The notes under the pieces: generated by a model
The model's database searches: none
Told to the model about the DNA's origin: nothing
The model's input: the letters and a program-made list of their open reading frames with translations, nothing else
Program-made: the position numbers and the translations under genes
Assembly (NCBI GenBank): GCA_910586435.1
Contig: CAJUGT010000032.1
Coordinates: 1-22,668, forward strand
From: an uncultured Acetatifactor sp.
GTDB lineage: Bacteria; Bacillota; Clostridia; Lachnospirales; Lachnospiraceae
Length of the DNA stretch: 22,668 nt
Reading direction: 5' to 3'
Shown: in pieces, positions 1 to 6,288 of the stretch
How positions within the stretch are numbered: the stretch's first letter is position 1
Layout of the letters: each line of letters opens with the position of its first letter

Positions 1-51
1 TTGGGGCGTTGCAAGCTTGATACCCCGTTGCTTGCAGCGGGGTCTTTGATT
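1..51 (+). repeat. Dispersed hairpin repeat, copy 1 (right-hand part only)
   Basis: Positions 1-51 are identical to 1298-1348, the right-hand part of copy 2. The segment contains a short hairpin with CCCCG and CGGGG arms (23-27 and 38-42) and the pair GCAAGC/GCTTGC. The left part of the element lies outside the window. It sits just downstream of the stop codon of the minus-strand DUF218 gene. Identity is seen directly; mobility is inferred from the three scattered copies. Confidence 0.85.
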
Positions 52-67
52 TTGGTAAAACAGTAGC

Positions 68-916
68 TTACAGATTGGTAGCCATAAAGTCTTTGAGAAC
101 ACCAAGAAATTCCCGAAGCAGGTTATTTGGAGCCATGCCGGGCACGGAGCTGGCAGCCAGCCCTTCCACATTGTGGTATCCCTGCTTCCTTGCAATTGCC
201 AGTGTGCGGAATACATGAAAATTATTTGTCACAATTACAACACTGTTATTTTCCCTGTCCAGCAGTTCTCCACTGAATACAAGATTCTCAAAGGTGTTGG
301 AAGATTTGTCTTCTATTAAAATTCGATTTTCAGCAATTCCCTCATTGATAAGATAACTTTTCATTCCCAATGCTTCGGAAATGGCTTCGTTGGGTCCCTG
401 GCCACCGGAAACGATAACTTTTGTATTGGGGTTGGCGTTTAAATAGGTGATTGCTTTGTCTAATCGTCTGCGCAATACTTCGCTGGGGCCATTGCTTTTC
501 CATTGCGCGCCCAATATGATACAAAAGTCAGCGCCTGGTTTTCCGGAGGCGTTGTACTGTGTAAATATAAGGCCTTCTATGGTGAAGAACAAAAGCAGTC
601 CTGACCAAAAAAGGATGGCACAGGTTATCTTCAGCCACTTTGGAAGCGCAGCCATAATTTTTTTGCTGCCCAGGACAGCGCTGAGGATGAGAAATCCAAT
701 GCCCATTACAGCCCATATCAGAAAAAAATAGGTGCCGAAACCAACCAGGGCGATTCCGCCGCAGTAAAGAATACAGGCGATGCCCGATATTCCGAAGACA
801 CGGGACAGAACAGTGTATTTGTCTATTCTGTTGCCTCGCTTTTCCAATTGAATGACCTTGCGGCTTCGTTCAAAAGGAATCAGTTTTTTGGATTCATATT
901 TTCTTTTTCTTTTCAT
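68..916 (-). CDS. YdcF/SanA-like DUF218 membrane protein
   Basis: A 282-residue protein with a very basic N-terminus (starts MKRKRKYESKK), three hydrophobic segments at about residues 39-60, 62-83 and 96-117, then an extracytoplasmic DUF218 domain from about 130 to 275. The domain shows the family's ILGA, the VSGGQG turn, ExxxM(K)xYL and the S-x-N-T-x-EN segment, ending with VTNNFHVFR. SanA/YdcF-family proteins are linked to cell-envelope integrity, but their reaction is not settled, so no substrate is proposed. The reading frame stays open to a TTG at 958, but the ATG at 916 is preferred because it begins the charged tail; neither start has a good Shine-Dalgarno. It is a single gene with no operon partner in view. 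Family call is secure, function is not. Confidence 0.85.
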   Translation of the reverse strand: MKRKRKYESKKLIPFERSRKVIQLEKRGNRIDKYTVLSRVFGISGIACILYCGGIALVGFGTYFFLIWAVMGIGFLILSAVLGSKKIMAALPKWLKITCAILFWSGLLLFFTIEGLIFTQYNASGKPGADFCIILGAQWKSNGPSEVLRRRLDKAITYLNANPNTKVIVSGGQGPNEAISEALGMKSYLINEGIAENRILIEDKSSNTFENLVFSGELLDRENNSVVIVTNNFHVFRTLAIARKQGYHNVEGLAASSVPGMAPNNLLREFLGVLKDFMATNL

Positions 917-996
917 ATTTATTATCTGCCATTTTATATCATCAGGGGTTATAAGCAACTTTCAAAATAATAATAAAGTAATAATATAGTGTATTC

Positions 997-1025
997 CAGT
1001 TCATGGGGAATATCCAAATGAACTG
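997..1025. repeat. Perfect 8-bp inverted repeat upstream of DUF218 gene
   Basis: CAGTTCAT (997-1004) and ATGAACTG (1018-1025) are perfect inverted arms around a 13-nt loop. The site lies in the presumed 5' leader of the minus-strand gene, downstream of its likely promoter. It could be an operator or an RNA hairpin. Confidence 0.5.
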
Positions 1026-1052
1026 TTATATGGAACATAATTTGATAAGGGC

Positions 1053-1082
1053 ATTATATCATATTATAAATCATTCCCTCAA
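1053..1082 (-). promoter_or_regulatory. Probable promoter of the DUF218 gene
   Basis: On the minus strand, TTGAGG (1082-1077) and a perfect TATAAT (1058-1053) are separated by 18 bp. This predicts a leader of about 130 nt before the ATG at 916. Confidence 0.5.
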
Positions 1083-1177
1083 TAGACATGAGTATCCCGT
1101 TTCTTAATATTTTTTTAAGTCTGGGGGGAATGCGCCATGGAAAATATGCGGCATGTCCAAAGTGATTCAAAAAACAG

Positions 1178-1206
1178 TTGCCGCTATCTGAAAAATATGT
1201 TATAAT
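1178..1206 (+). promoter_or_regulatory. Sigma-A-type promoter ahead of dispersed repeat copy 2
   Basis: TTGCCG (1178-1183), a 17-bp spacer and TATAAT (1201-1206). The next secure gene is the CNNM/CorC protein at 1562, so the transcript would carry a leader of about 350 nt that includes repeat copy 2. Confidence 0.6.
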
Positions 1207-1216
1207 GCATAAGAAT

Positions 1217-1346
1217 TTATTCCTGCGGGCAATGAGCCAAGCGGCCGTGCTTGCACGGACAGTTGGCGAATGCCGCGAGGGTCAAATACCCCGCCCCTTG
1301 GGGCGTTGCAAGCTTGATACCCCGTTGCTTGCAGCGGGGTCTTTGA
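1217..1346 (+). repeat. Dispersed hairpin repeat, copy 2 (complete)
   Basis: An element of about 130 bp. It matches the reverse complement of 8192-8320 along its whole length, and its right part matches 1-51 exactly. Shared blocks include GCGGGCAATGAGCCAAGCGG/ACGGGCAATGAGCCAAGCGG, TTGGCGAAT and the terminal CCCCG-loop-CGGGG hairpin. It holds several small hairpins: CCGTGC-TT-GCACGG, CGCCCC-TT-GGGGCG and the terminal one. No transposase or conserved protein is encoded. It lies between a good promoter and the next gene, so it is probably transcribed. Confidence 0.85.
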
Positions 1347-1363
1347 TTGATGGAGGAAGAAAA

Positions 1364-1474
1364 GTGGACGACGACTCGGACGGTGAGGCGGATTCAGTAT
1401 TTTATATGGACTGGGAGAAAAGAGCATGGTTGTGTGCCAAAAGGCATATGGCTGTGCTTTTTGTTGTATTTTAA
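1364..1474 (+). CDS. Possible 36-residue small protein (doubtful)
   Basis: A GTG at 1364 follows GGAGG (1352-1356) at a suitable distance. It opens a 36-codon frame with an acidic start (VDDDSDGEAD), a middle holding MDWEKR, and a hydrophobic end (HMAVLFVVF). Its stop codon overlaps the strong AAAGGAGG at 1473-1480. I recognise no family. It lies in the leader of the CNNM/CorC gene, directly after the dispersed repeat, so it could equally be chance. Conservation of the protein sequence in relatives would be needed to accept it. Confidence 0.2.
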   Translation: MDDDSDGEADSVFYMDWEKRAWLCAKRHMAVLFVVF

Positions 1475-1561
1475 AGGAGGGAAAATGTAAATGTAGTGAT
1501 TGAGAAAGAAATCATGTAATAGGATGTAAACAGAGAAAGAGAAGAGGTCAAGGGATAAAAA

Positions 1562-2806
1562 ATGGAAAACGAAACAATTTCACTTATAATCATTGTAGTA
1601 AGCATTATTATGTCGGCGTATTTTTCCGCCACAGAGACAGCATTTTCATCTTTGAACAGAATTCGTATTAAAAATATGGCGGAAAAAGGGAACAAAAGGG
1701 CTCTCCTGGTCATGAGGCTGTCCGAGAACTACGATAGTTTGCTGTCAACAATTTTAATCGGAAATAACATAGTAAATATTGCAAGCGCCTCCTTGGCAAC
1801 CGTATTATTTGTCAAATTGTTGGGGGACGAATTTGGCCCCAGTGTATCCACTGTTGTGACAACAATAGTAGTTTTAATTTTTGGAGAAGTGTCGCCAAAA
1901 AGCATAGCAAAGGAGTCACCGGAGAAGTTTGCGATGTTTTCAGCTCCTTTTCTGAATATGCTTATGGTGTTGCTTACGCCATGTAATTTTCTGTTCAGGC
2001 AGTGGAAAAAGTTATTGTCCATGATGATTAAATCAACGGATGAAGGTGGAATTACAGAGGAAGAGTTTCTGTCCATTGTAGAAGAAGCAAAGCAGGATGG
2101 GGGCATAGATGAGCAGGAAAATATGCTGATTCGGAGCGCTCTGGAGTTTACTGAACAGGAAGCGGTCGATGTGATAACTCCCAGGATTGATATTACCGCA
2201 GTATCAACGGAAACAACCAAGGAAGAAATTGCCGCTGTTTTCGTCAACACTGCTTATTCGAGACTTCCCATATATGAGGACACCATAGACCATATTGTTG
2301 GGATACTTTATCAGAAAGATTTTTATAATTATGTATACCATGGAGAGAAGGAAATATCAGAGATTATTCGACCGGCATTGTTTGTTCCGAAGAATAAAAA
2401 GATAGGCATATTGTTAAAAGAATTACAGCAGAAAAAGATTCATATTGCTGTTGTCCTGGACGAATATGGAGGAACAGTTGGCATTATTACATTGGAAGAT
2501 ATTTTAGAGGAACTGGTAGGAGAAATTTGGGATGAGTATGACGATGTAAGCCAGGAGATTGTCAAGAAATCAGACACAGAATATATTGCCTTGGGCAGCG
2601 CAGACATTGACAGAATATTTGAAGTACTGCATATTGATATTACGGAAGAAGATTTACAATCGGGAATTGTAAACGGCTGGATAATGAATCAGTTGGGAAG
2701 GGTGCCTGAGAGAGAGGATTCCTTTACATACCAGGGGTATCGGATTACCGTATTGGAAATGGATGAGAAAAGAGTCGCAAGAGTTTTGTTCCAAAAGGAA
2801 AAATAA
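1562..2806 (+). CDS. CNNM/CorC-family membrane protein with CBS pair (HlyC-like)
   Basis: A 414-residue protein with the full architecture of the family. An N-terminal DUF21/CNNM transmembrane domain (about residues 5-185) carries the FSATETAFSS signature near residue 21, followed by a pair of CBS domains (about 205-325) and a C-terminal CorC_HlyC domain (about 340-412). The diagnostic VLDEYGGTVGIITLEDILEE stretch joins the second CBS to the linker. Relatives act in Mg2+/Co2+ efflux or divalent-cation homeostasis in the membrane; many are annotated as hemolysin-like, a name with little functional support. Length is normal for the family. The start follows a weak AAGGG. The gene appears monocistronic, with cysK following behind its own promoter. 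Confidence 0.92.
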   Translation: MENETISLIIIVVSIIMSAYFSATETAFSSLNRIRIKNMAEKGNKRALLVMRLSENYDSLLSTILIGNNIVNIASASLATVLFVKLLGDEFGPSVSTVVTTIVVLIFGEVSPKSIAKESPEKFAMFSAPFLNMLMVLLTPCNFLFRQWKKLLSMMIKSTDEGGITEEEFLSIVEEAKQDGGIDEQENMLIRSALEFTEQEAVDVITPRIDITAVSTETTKEEIAAVFVNTAYSRLPIYEDTIDHIVGILYQKDFYNYVYHGEKEISEIIRPALFVPKNKKIGILLKELQQKKIHIAVVLDEYGGTVGIITLEDILEELVGEIWDEYDDVSQEIVKKSDTEYIALGSADIDRIFEVLHIDITEEDLQSGIVNGWIMNQLGRVPEREDSFTYQGYRITVLEMDEKRVARVLFQKEK

Positions 2807-2824
2807 AAGGAAAAATAAATCATA

Positions 2825-2853
2825 TTGACATACACTTTTTCGGATAGTATGAT
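2825..2853 (+). promoter_or_regulatory. Promoter of the cysteine synthase gene
   Basis: A perfect TTGACA (2825-2830), a 17-bp spacer and TATGAT (2848-2853). Transcription would start near 2860, at the foot of the leader hairpin. Confidence 0.8.
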
Positions 2854-2858
2854 AAGTT

Positions 2859-2938
2859 GACGGTTTGCGTTATTGTGTCGCCGGCGCAATCCGTCATATG
2901 TCCCAATAGGCTCCGGATAAGATAAGAAGGGACATTTG
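2859..2938 (+). promoter_or_regulatory. Two-hairpin 5' leader of cysK
   Basis: Stem 1 pairs GACGGTTTGCG (2859-2869) with CGCAATCCGTC (2885-2895), 11 bp with one mismatch. Stem 2 pairs CATATGTCCC (2895-2904) with GGGACATTTG (2929-2938), 10 bp with one mismatch. The two stems abut. No known riboswitch core (SAM, for example) is recognised and no U-run follows, so a terminator is unlikely. The pairing is visible; regulation is inferred. Confidence 0.5.
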
Positions 2939-2964
2939 GCAGGGCGGCACAGAAAAGGGGTCTT

Positions 2965-3909
2965 ATGGGAAAAATATTTGATAGTACTACAGAATTGGTT
3001 GGACACACACCGCTGCTGCATGTACGAAATTACGCAAGGGCGCAGGGAATCGAAGATACGATACTGCTTGCCAAATTGGAATACCTGAATCCGGCGGGAA
3101 GTGTCAAGGACAGGGTTGCCCTGGCCATGGTGGAGGACGCAGAGAGAAAAGGTATCCTGAAACCTGGCGCAACCATCATTGAACCAACTTCCGGCAATAC
3201 AGGAATCGGTTTGGCCAGTGTGGCTGCGGCAAAAGGATACCATACGATTCTTACTTTACCGGATACTATGAGCATGGAGAGAAGAACCCTTTTGAAGGCT
3301 TATGGCGCAGAGCTGGTTCTGACAGAGGGGACAAAGGGAATGAAGGGCGCCATAGACAAAGCGGAGGAACTGCGTAACAGTATTCCCGGAGGAGTGATTT
3401 TGGGGCAGTTTGACAACGCTGCTAACCCAAAAGCCCATATGGAAACCACAGGGCCGGAGATTTGGGATGACACGGAGGGTAAAATAGATATATTTGTTGC
3501 GGGTGTAGGTACGGGAGGAACCATAACCGGCGTGGGAGATTACTTGAAATCCAGGAAGCCGGACGTGAAAATAGTTGCGGTGGAACCGGCGGATTCTCCG
3601 GTGCTTTCGGGGGGAAAGCCGGGAGCGCATCAGCTTCAGGGAATTGGGGCGGGATTTGTGCCTTCTGTTTTGAATACCCAGGTATATGATGAAGTGCTTA
3701 CCATTACCACCCAGGAGGCGTTTTCCGCAGGCAGGCAGGTGGCGCAAAAAGAGGGTATCCTGGTGGGAATCACTTCAGGAGCGGCGCTTGCCGCCGCAGT
3801 GAGGCTGGCAGAGAGAACTGAGAACAGAGGAAAAACCATTGTCGCCCTGCTGCCGGACTCAGGGGACAGATATTTGTCAACTCCGATGTTCACCGAAGCA
3901 ATGATGTAA
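2965..3909 (+). CDS. cysK: Cysteine synthase A (O-acetylserine sulfhydrylase)
   Basis: A 314-residue PLP-dependent enzyme that joins O-acetylserine and sulfide to make cysteine and acetate in the cytoplasm. The Schiff-base lysine is K48 within NPAGSVKDR. The substrate-binding loop TSGNTG is at 75-80, the phosphate-binding GVGTGGT lies near residue 180, and TSGAA near 267. Length is typical for CysK. The start at 2965 follows AAAGGGG. The gene stands alone behind a strong promoter and a structured leader; no serine acetyltransferase (cysE) is adjacent. The CysM/CBS subgroups are less likely, given the lack of extra domains and the match throughout to CysK-type motifs. Confidence 0.95.
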   Translation: MGKIFDSTTELVGHTPLLHVRNYARAQGIEDTILLAKLEYLNPAGSVKDRVALAMVEDAERKGILKPGATIIEPTSGNTGIGLASVAAAKGYHTILTLPDTMSMERRTLLKAYGAELVLTEGTKGMKGAIDKAEELRNSIPGGVILGQFDNAANPKAHMETTGPEIWDDTEGKIDIFVAGVGTGGTITGVGDYLKSRKPDVKIVAVEPADSPVLSGGKPGAHQLQGIGAGFVPSVLNTQVYDEVLTITTQEAFSAGRQVAQKEGILVGITSGAALAAAVRLAERTENRGKTIVALLPDSGDRYLSTPMFTEAMM

Positions 3910-3917
3910 ATGTACTT

Positions 3918-4015
3918 GGGGGTTGTGGCATTAAGGGTCATGGACACTGGATATAGGTAAGTCTGATTACCTGACACCCTGTATCTTGTGTAGAATTTCT
4001 TAATGCGACAGCCCC
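3918..4015. repeat. 98-bp near-palindromic element (MITE- or REP-like)
   Basis: The outer arms are GGGGGTTGTGGCATTAAG (3918-3935) and CTTAATGCGACAGCCCC (3999-4015). Inside, ACACTGGATATAGG (3945-3958) can pair with CCTGTATCTTGTGT (3978-3991) at 11 of 14 positions, and GGTAA/TTACC (3956-3960/3967-3971) gives an alternative inner hairpin. It encodes nothing. It sits between the convergent cysK and tocopherol-cyclase-like genes, and a run of eight T follows on the plus strand at 4027-4034, so it may also terminate cysK transcription. Confidence 0.65.
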
Positions 4016-4057
4016 TTATGCTGAAATTTTTTTTCTTCAGGCAGGGTGAAATATTGC

Positions 4058-4082
4058 CCTTAGAAATATTTTATTTCTTAGG
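4058..4082. repeat. Hairpin overlapping the stop codon of the tocopherol-cyclase-like gene
   Basis: CCTTAGAAATA (4058-4068) and TATTTCTTAGG (4072-4082) pair at 10 of 11 positions around a 3-nt loop. The hairpin covers the stop codon of the minus-strand gene. No U-run follows directly on that strand, so it may be an mRNA 3'-end structure rather than a classical terminator. Confidence 0.4.
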
Positions 4083-5228
4083 CGATTCATTTTGATAAAT
4101 ACAGAGCGCGTTTTCCATATATAACGTGTCCAGCAGCTCTCTGCCGCTCTGGGTGTGCCGGTAGAGTCTCACTGTGCCGATGCCTGCGGCGCCTGCCCAC
4201 AGAGGCAGCCTGGGCAGTCTTCCGTCCGGCGTTTCATAGCGCAGATGCAGCATGTCTCTTTTTTTACAACTCCCCGAAAGCCTTAGTGAGGCATTTTTGT
4301 TTCGGGCAGATATATGCCAGACAAAACGGGTTCCCGTTTCTTTTACACTCCATTTACATCGGGTAAATTCAAAGTCTTCCCCCATATAGGTCAGCTGTAT
4401 CATAAATCTGGGACGGAGGGGAATACAGAAAAGACGGGGACGAAACTCGTTGACTGCCAATACGGAATGTCGAAGTTCTTTTTGTGTCATCTGGCTGGTC
4501 AGTTTCCCACAGGCAAATTGAAACCAGGGATTTTGGAAAGCCCGCCCCCAATGCTTGTCGGCATAGCCGTAATTCAGGTCCGGGGAGACTTCATAGGATT
4601 CCCCGTCCAATACAACATTCCCCCGAAAAAAGCTGCGTATGCCCTCGCCGTGCCAGTAACTGTCCAGCAGGCGTAATGCCTGGAAAAGTGGCCCACCCCA
4701 GATACCCGTATGGCAGGAGACTGTCTTGCCGATTTCCAAATCCCATTCCATATATCCTGAATCCGACATAAGGCTTCGGTGTCTTGCCTCCCGGGAAGTG
4801 ACATTGATGAAGCCGGTGATTCTGTCCTCGCTGTAGAAACAGGTATGGGTCCGGGTATCCTGATCAGACTCCCAGCCAGAGGCAGCGGTCTGTATAACCA
4901 GAGGACTATTGGTAATTTGCAGGGAGGAGATGGGATAAAAAGCGTGGAGCTGTTTGCCTCCTTCGCCCTTGGGGTCGGGAAATACCCCGGCCTTGACCAG
5001 GAGATAGGAGGGCTTTATGCCATGCTTTTTATGATAGGGAAGTTGTCCCAGAATGGGATGTTCGGAGCCAAGCCCCGGGTTTATCAGAAAAAATTCCACA
5101 AAAAAAGTGCGGACATTACCTGTCTGCGCATTGACACCGGAGAAGGAATGCCACCAGCGTGTGTATCCCTTTTTGGTGGAAGAAGATTGTGGTATGTATG
5201 AATTTCTTGCCAAATCAGAAAGATTCAT
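4071..5228 (-). CDS. Tocopherol-cyclase-like protein
   Basis: A 385-residue protein without signal peptide or membrane segments. It resembles the tocopherol cyclase family (Pfam Tocopherol_cycl): an N-terminal GYTRWWHSFSG, a middle segment DSGYMEWDL, and the diagnostic NYGYADKHWGRAF near residue 220, in a lipocalin-like, beta-rich sequence. In plants and cyanobacteria the family closes the chromanol ring of vitamin E. Members in non-photosynthetic Firmicutes have no established substrate, and no tocopherol pathway gene is nearby, so only the fold family is claimed. The ATG at 5228 is the natural start, behind a good minus-strand promoter. It is divergent from an AraC regulator, which is therefore a candidate controller. 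It might act on a lipid or other hydrophobic ligand, but that is inference. Confidence 0.7.
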   Translation of the reverse strand: MNLSDLARNSYIPQSSSTKKGYTRWWHSFSGVNAQTGNVRTFFVEFFLINPGLGSEHPILGQLPYHKKHGIKPSYLLVKAGVFPDPKGEGGKQLHAFYPISSLQITNSPLVIQTAASGWESDQDTRTHTCFYSEDRITGFINVTSREARHRSLMSDSGYMEWDLEIGKTVSCHTGIWGGPLFQALRLLDSYWHGEGIRSFFRGNVVLDGESYEVSPDLNYGYADKHWGRAFQNPWFQFACGKLTSQMTQKELRHSVLAVNEFRPRLFCIPLRPRFMIQLTYMGEDFEFTRCKWSVKETGTRFVWHISARNKNASLRLSGSCKKRDMLHLRYETPDGRLPRLPLWAGAAGIGTVRLYRHTQSGRELLDTLYMENALCIYQNESPKK

Positions 5229-5278
5229 AAGTATTTCTCTTTTCTCAAGATTCAGTCAAACAGCAGAAGAATATACCT

Positions 5279-5307
5279 ATCATAATACCATACCTTAAAA
5301 AAGTCAA
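5279..5307 (-). promoter_or_regulatory. Promoter of the tocopherol-cyclase-like gene
   Basis: On the minus strand, TTGACT (5307-5302), a 17-bp spacer and TATGAT (5284-5279). This gives a leader of about 44 nt to the ATG at 5228. Confidence 0.7.
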
Positions 5308-5326
5308 GAAGAGTGCCATTTCACAC

Positions 5327-5355
5327 TTTACTTTTCAGGATAAAATGAGTAAAAT
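5327..5355 (+). promoter_or_regulatory. Possible promoter of the AraC regulator gene
   Basis: TTTACT (5327-5332), 17 bp, TAAAAT (5350-5355). The match is moderate. It would share the divergent intergenic region with the opposite promoter at 5279-5307. Confidence 0.35.
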
Positions 5356-5414
5356 AAGGAAAATTATCTTTTCACTGTCAAGAATTCGCAGTCTAAGCAA
5401 GATTGGAGATTAAA

Positions 5415-6284
5415 ATGGAAAAGGCAAATGAGGCTTTGGGAATTGTGGTGGAAGAATTGAATCCAACCTTTTTGTTCACATGGAAAGGAACCAGGAGGCG
5501 CAAACAGGATGAGGGGAATTATCACAGCCATGATCACGGTGAAATCGCGTTTATCCTGTCCGGCGCAGGCAGGTATCGTATTGAGGACAGAATATATCCC
5601 ATACAGGAGGGAGACCTGCTGCTGTTGAATCCGGGTGTAAAGCATGAAGCTTTGAGCAGTCCGGAAGCGGAGCAGCCTGCGACAGAGTTTTTTGTAGGGT
5701 TTTCCGATATTCAGTTTCCCGGCTTCCCGGCAAATTTCCTTCCTGGGCCTGATGGAGAGTGCATCATTCATACCACGGGAGATCTGCGGCAGAGACTGTT
5801 CAGGCTATGCGCCGCCATGGAGGCGGAAAATGCCGTGTACAGGCAGGGGCGGTATTTTATGCTCAAGTCCTATCTGATGCAGCTTCTTCTCCTGGTGGTC
5901 AGAGAGCAATGCCAGCCCATAGAAAAGGTGGAGGGATGCGCATTTGAATCTGCCAATAAAAAATATGTGGTGGAACAGATTGTGAATTATTTTGAAGATC
6001 ATTATAACGAAAAAATATCCCTGGATCAGATTGCGGAGAATATGTATCTGAGTCCATATTATATCTCAAGGATATTCAAAAGTGAAACCGGGAATGCCCC
6101 AATTCATCACCTGATTAACATCCGCCTAGAGAAGGCAAAGGAATTGCTGGAAGGGGGATATGACGGAAGTATCCAGGAAGTGGCGGCCATGGTGGGGTAT
6201 GAGGATGCCTACCATTTCAGCAAGCTGTTTAAGAAAAAGTTTGGAATATCTCCTTCTTTGGCACGACGGCAGGGGGGATTGTAG
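5415..6284 (+). CDS. AraC-family transcriptional regulator with cupin sensor domain
   Basis: A 289-residue protein. The N-terminal half is a cupin-like ligand domain with YHSHDHGE (HxHxxxE-type) near residue 37 and the GDLLLLNPGVKHE strand. The C-terminal 100 residues are a double AraC helix-turn-helix: ISLDQIAENMYLSPYYISRIFK, then the second HTH ending in YHFSKLFKKKFGISP. Such proteins bind direct half-sites next to promoters, usually sensing a small molecule such as a sugar. The ATG at 5415 is chosen over an in-frame TTG at 5403 because GGAG (5405-5408) lies 6 nt before it. It is divergent from the tocopherol-cyclase-like gene, and its last codons carry the ribosome binding site of the next gene, so both neighbours are plausible targets. 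Confidence 0.9.
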   Translation: MEKANEALGIVVEELNPTFLFTWKGTRRRKQDEGNYHSHDHGEIAFILSGAGRYRIEDRIYPIQEGDLLLLNPGVKHEALSSPEAEQPATEFFVGFSDIQFPGFPANFLPGPDGECIIHTTGDLRQRLFRLCAAMEAENAVYRQGRYFMLKSYLMQLLLLVVREQCQPIEKVEGCAFESANKKYVVEQIVNYFEDHYNEKISLDQIAENMYLSPYYISRIFKSETGNAPIHHLINIRLEKAKELLEGGYDGSIQEVAAMVGYEDAYHFSKLFKKKFGISPSLARRQGGL

Positions 6285-6288
6285 CGTG
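6271..6288 (+). promoter_or_regulatory. Ribosome binding site coupling the regulator and epimerase genes
   Basis: AGGGGGG (6271-6277) lies inside the end of the AraC gene, whose TAG is at 6282-6284. The next gene starts at a GTG at 6286, one base later. This fixes the epimerase start and suggests translational coupling. Confidence 0.75.

Noticed and set aside
1200..1427. Minus-strand small protein encoded by the repeat
   Set aside because: A similar translation appears in the third copy only because the DNA is similar; no ribosome binding site or family pattern.
1178..1474. 98-codon frame through repeat copy 2
   Set aside because: Its first half is translated repeat and it lacks a ribosome binding site; only the 3' part from 1364 was kept as a doubtful small ORF.
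3918..4015. Plain intrinsic terminator
   Set aside because: The paired region is almost 100 bp with three symmetry levels and the T-run is 11 bases beyond the arm, so element status was preferred, with termination as a possible side role.
6160..6285. Upstream extension of the epimerase inside the AraC gene
   Set aside because: It overlaps the conserved second helix-turn-helix of AraC; the GTG at 6286 has AGGGGGG upstream.
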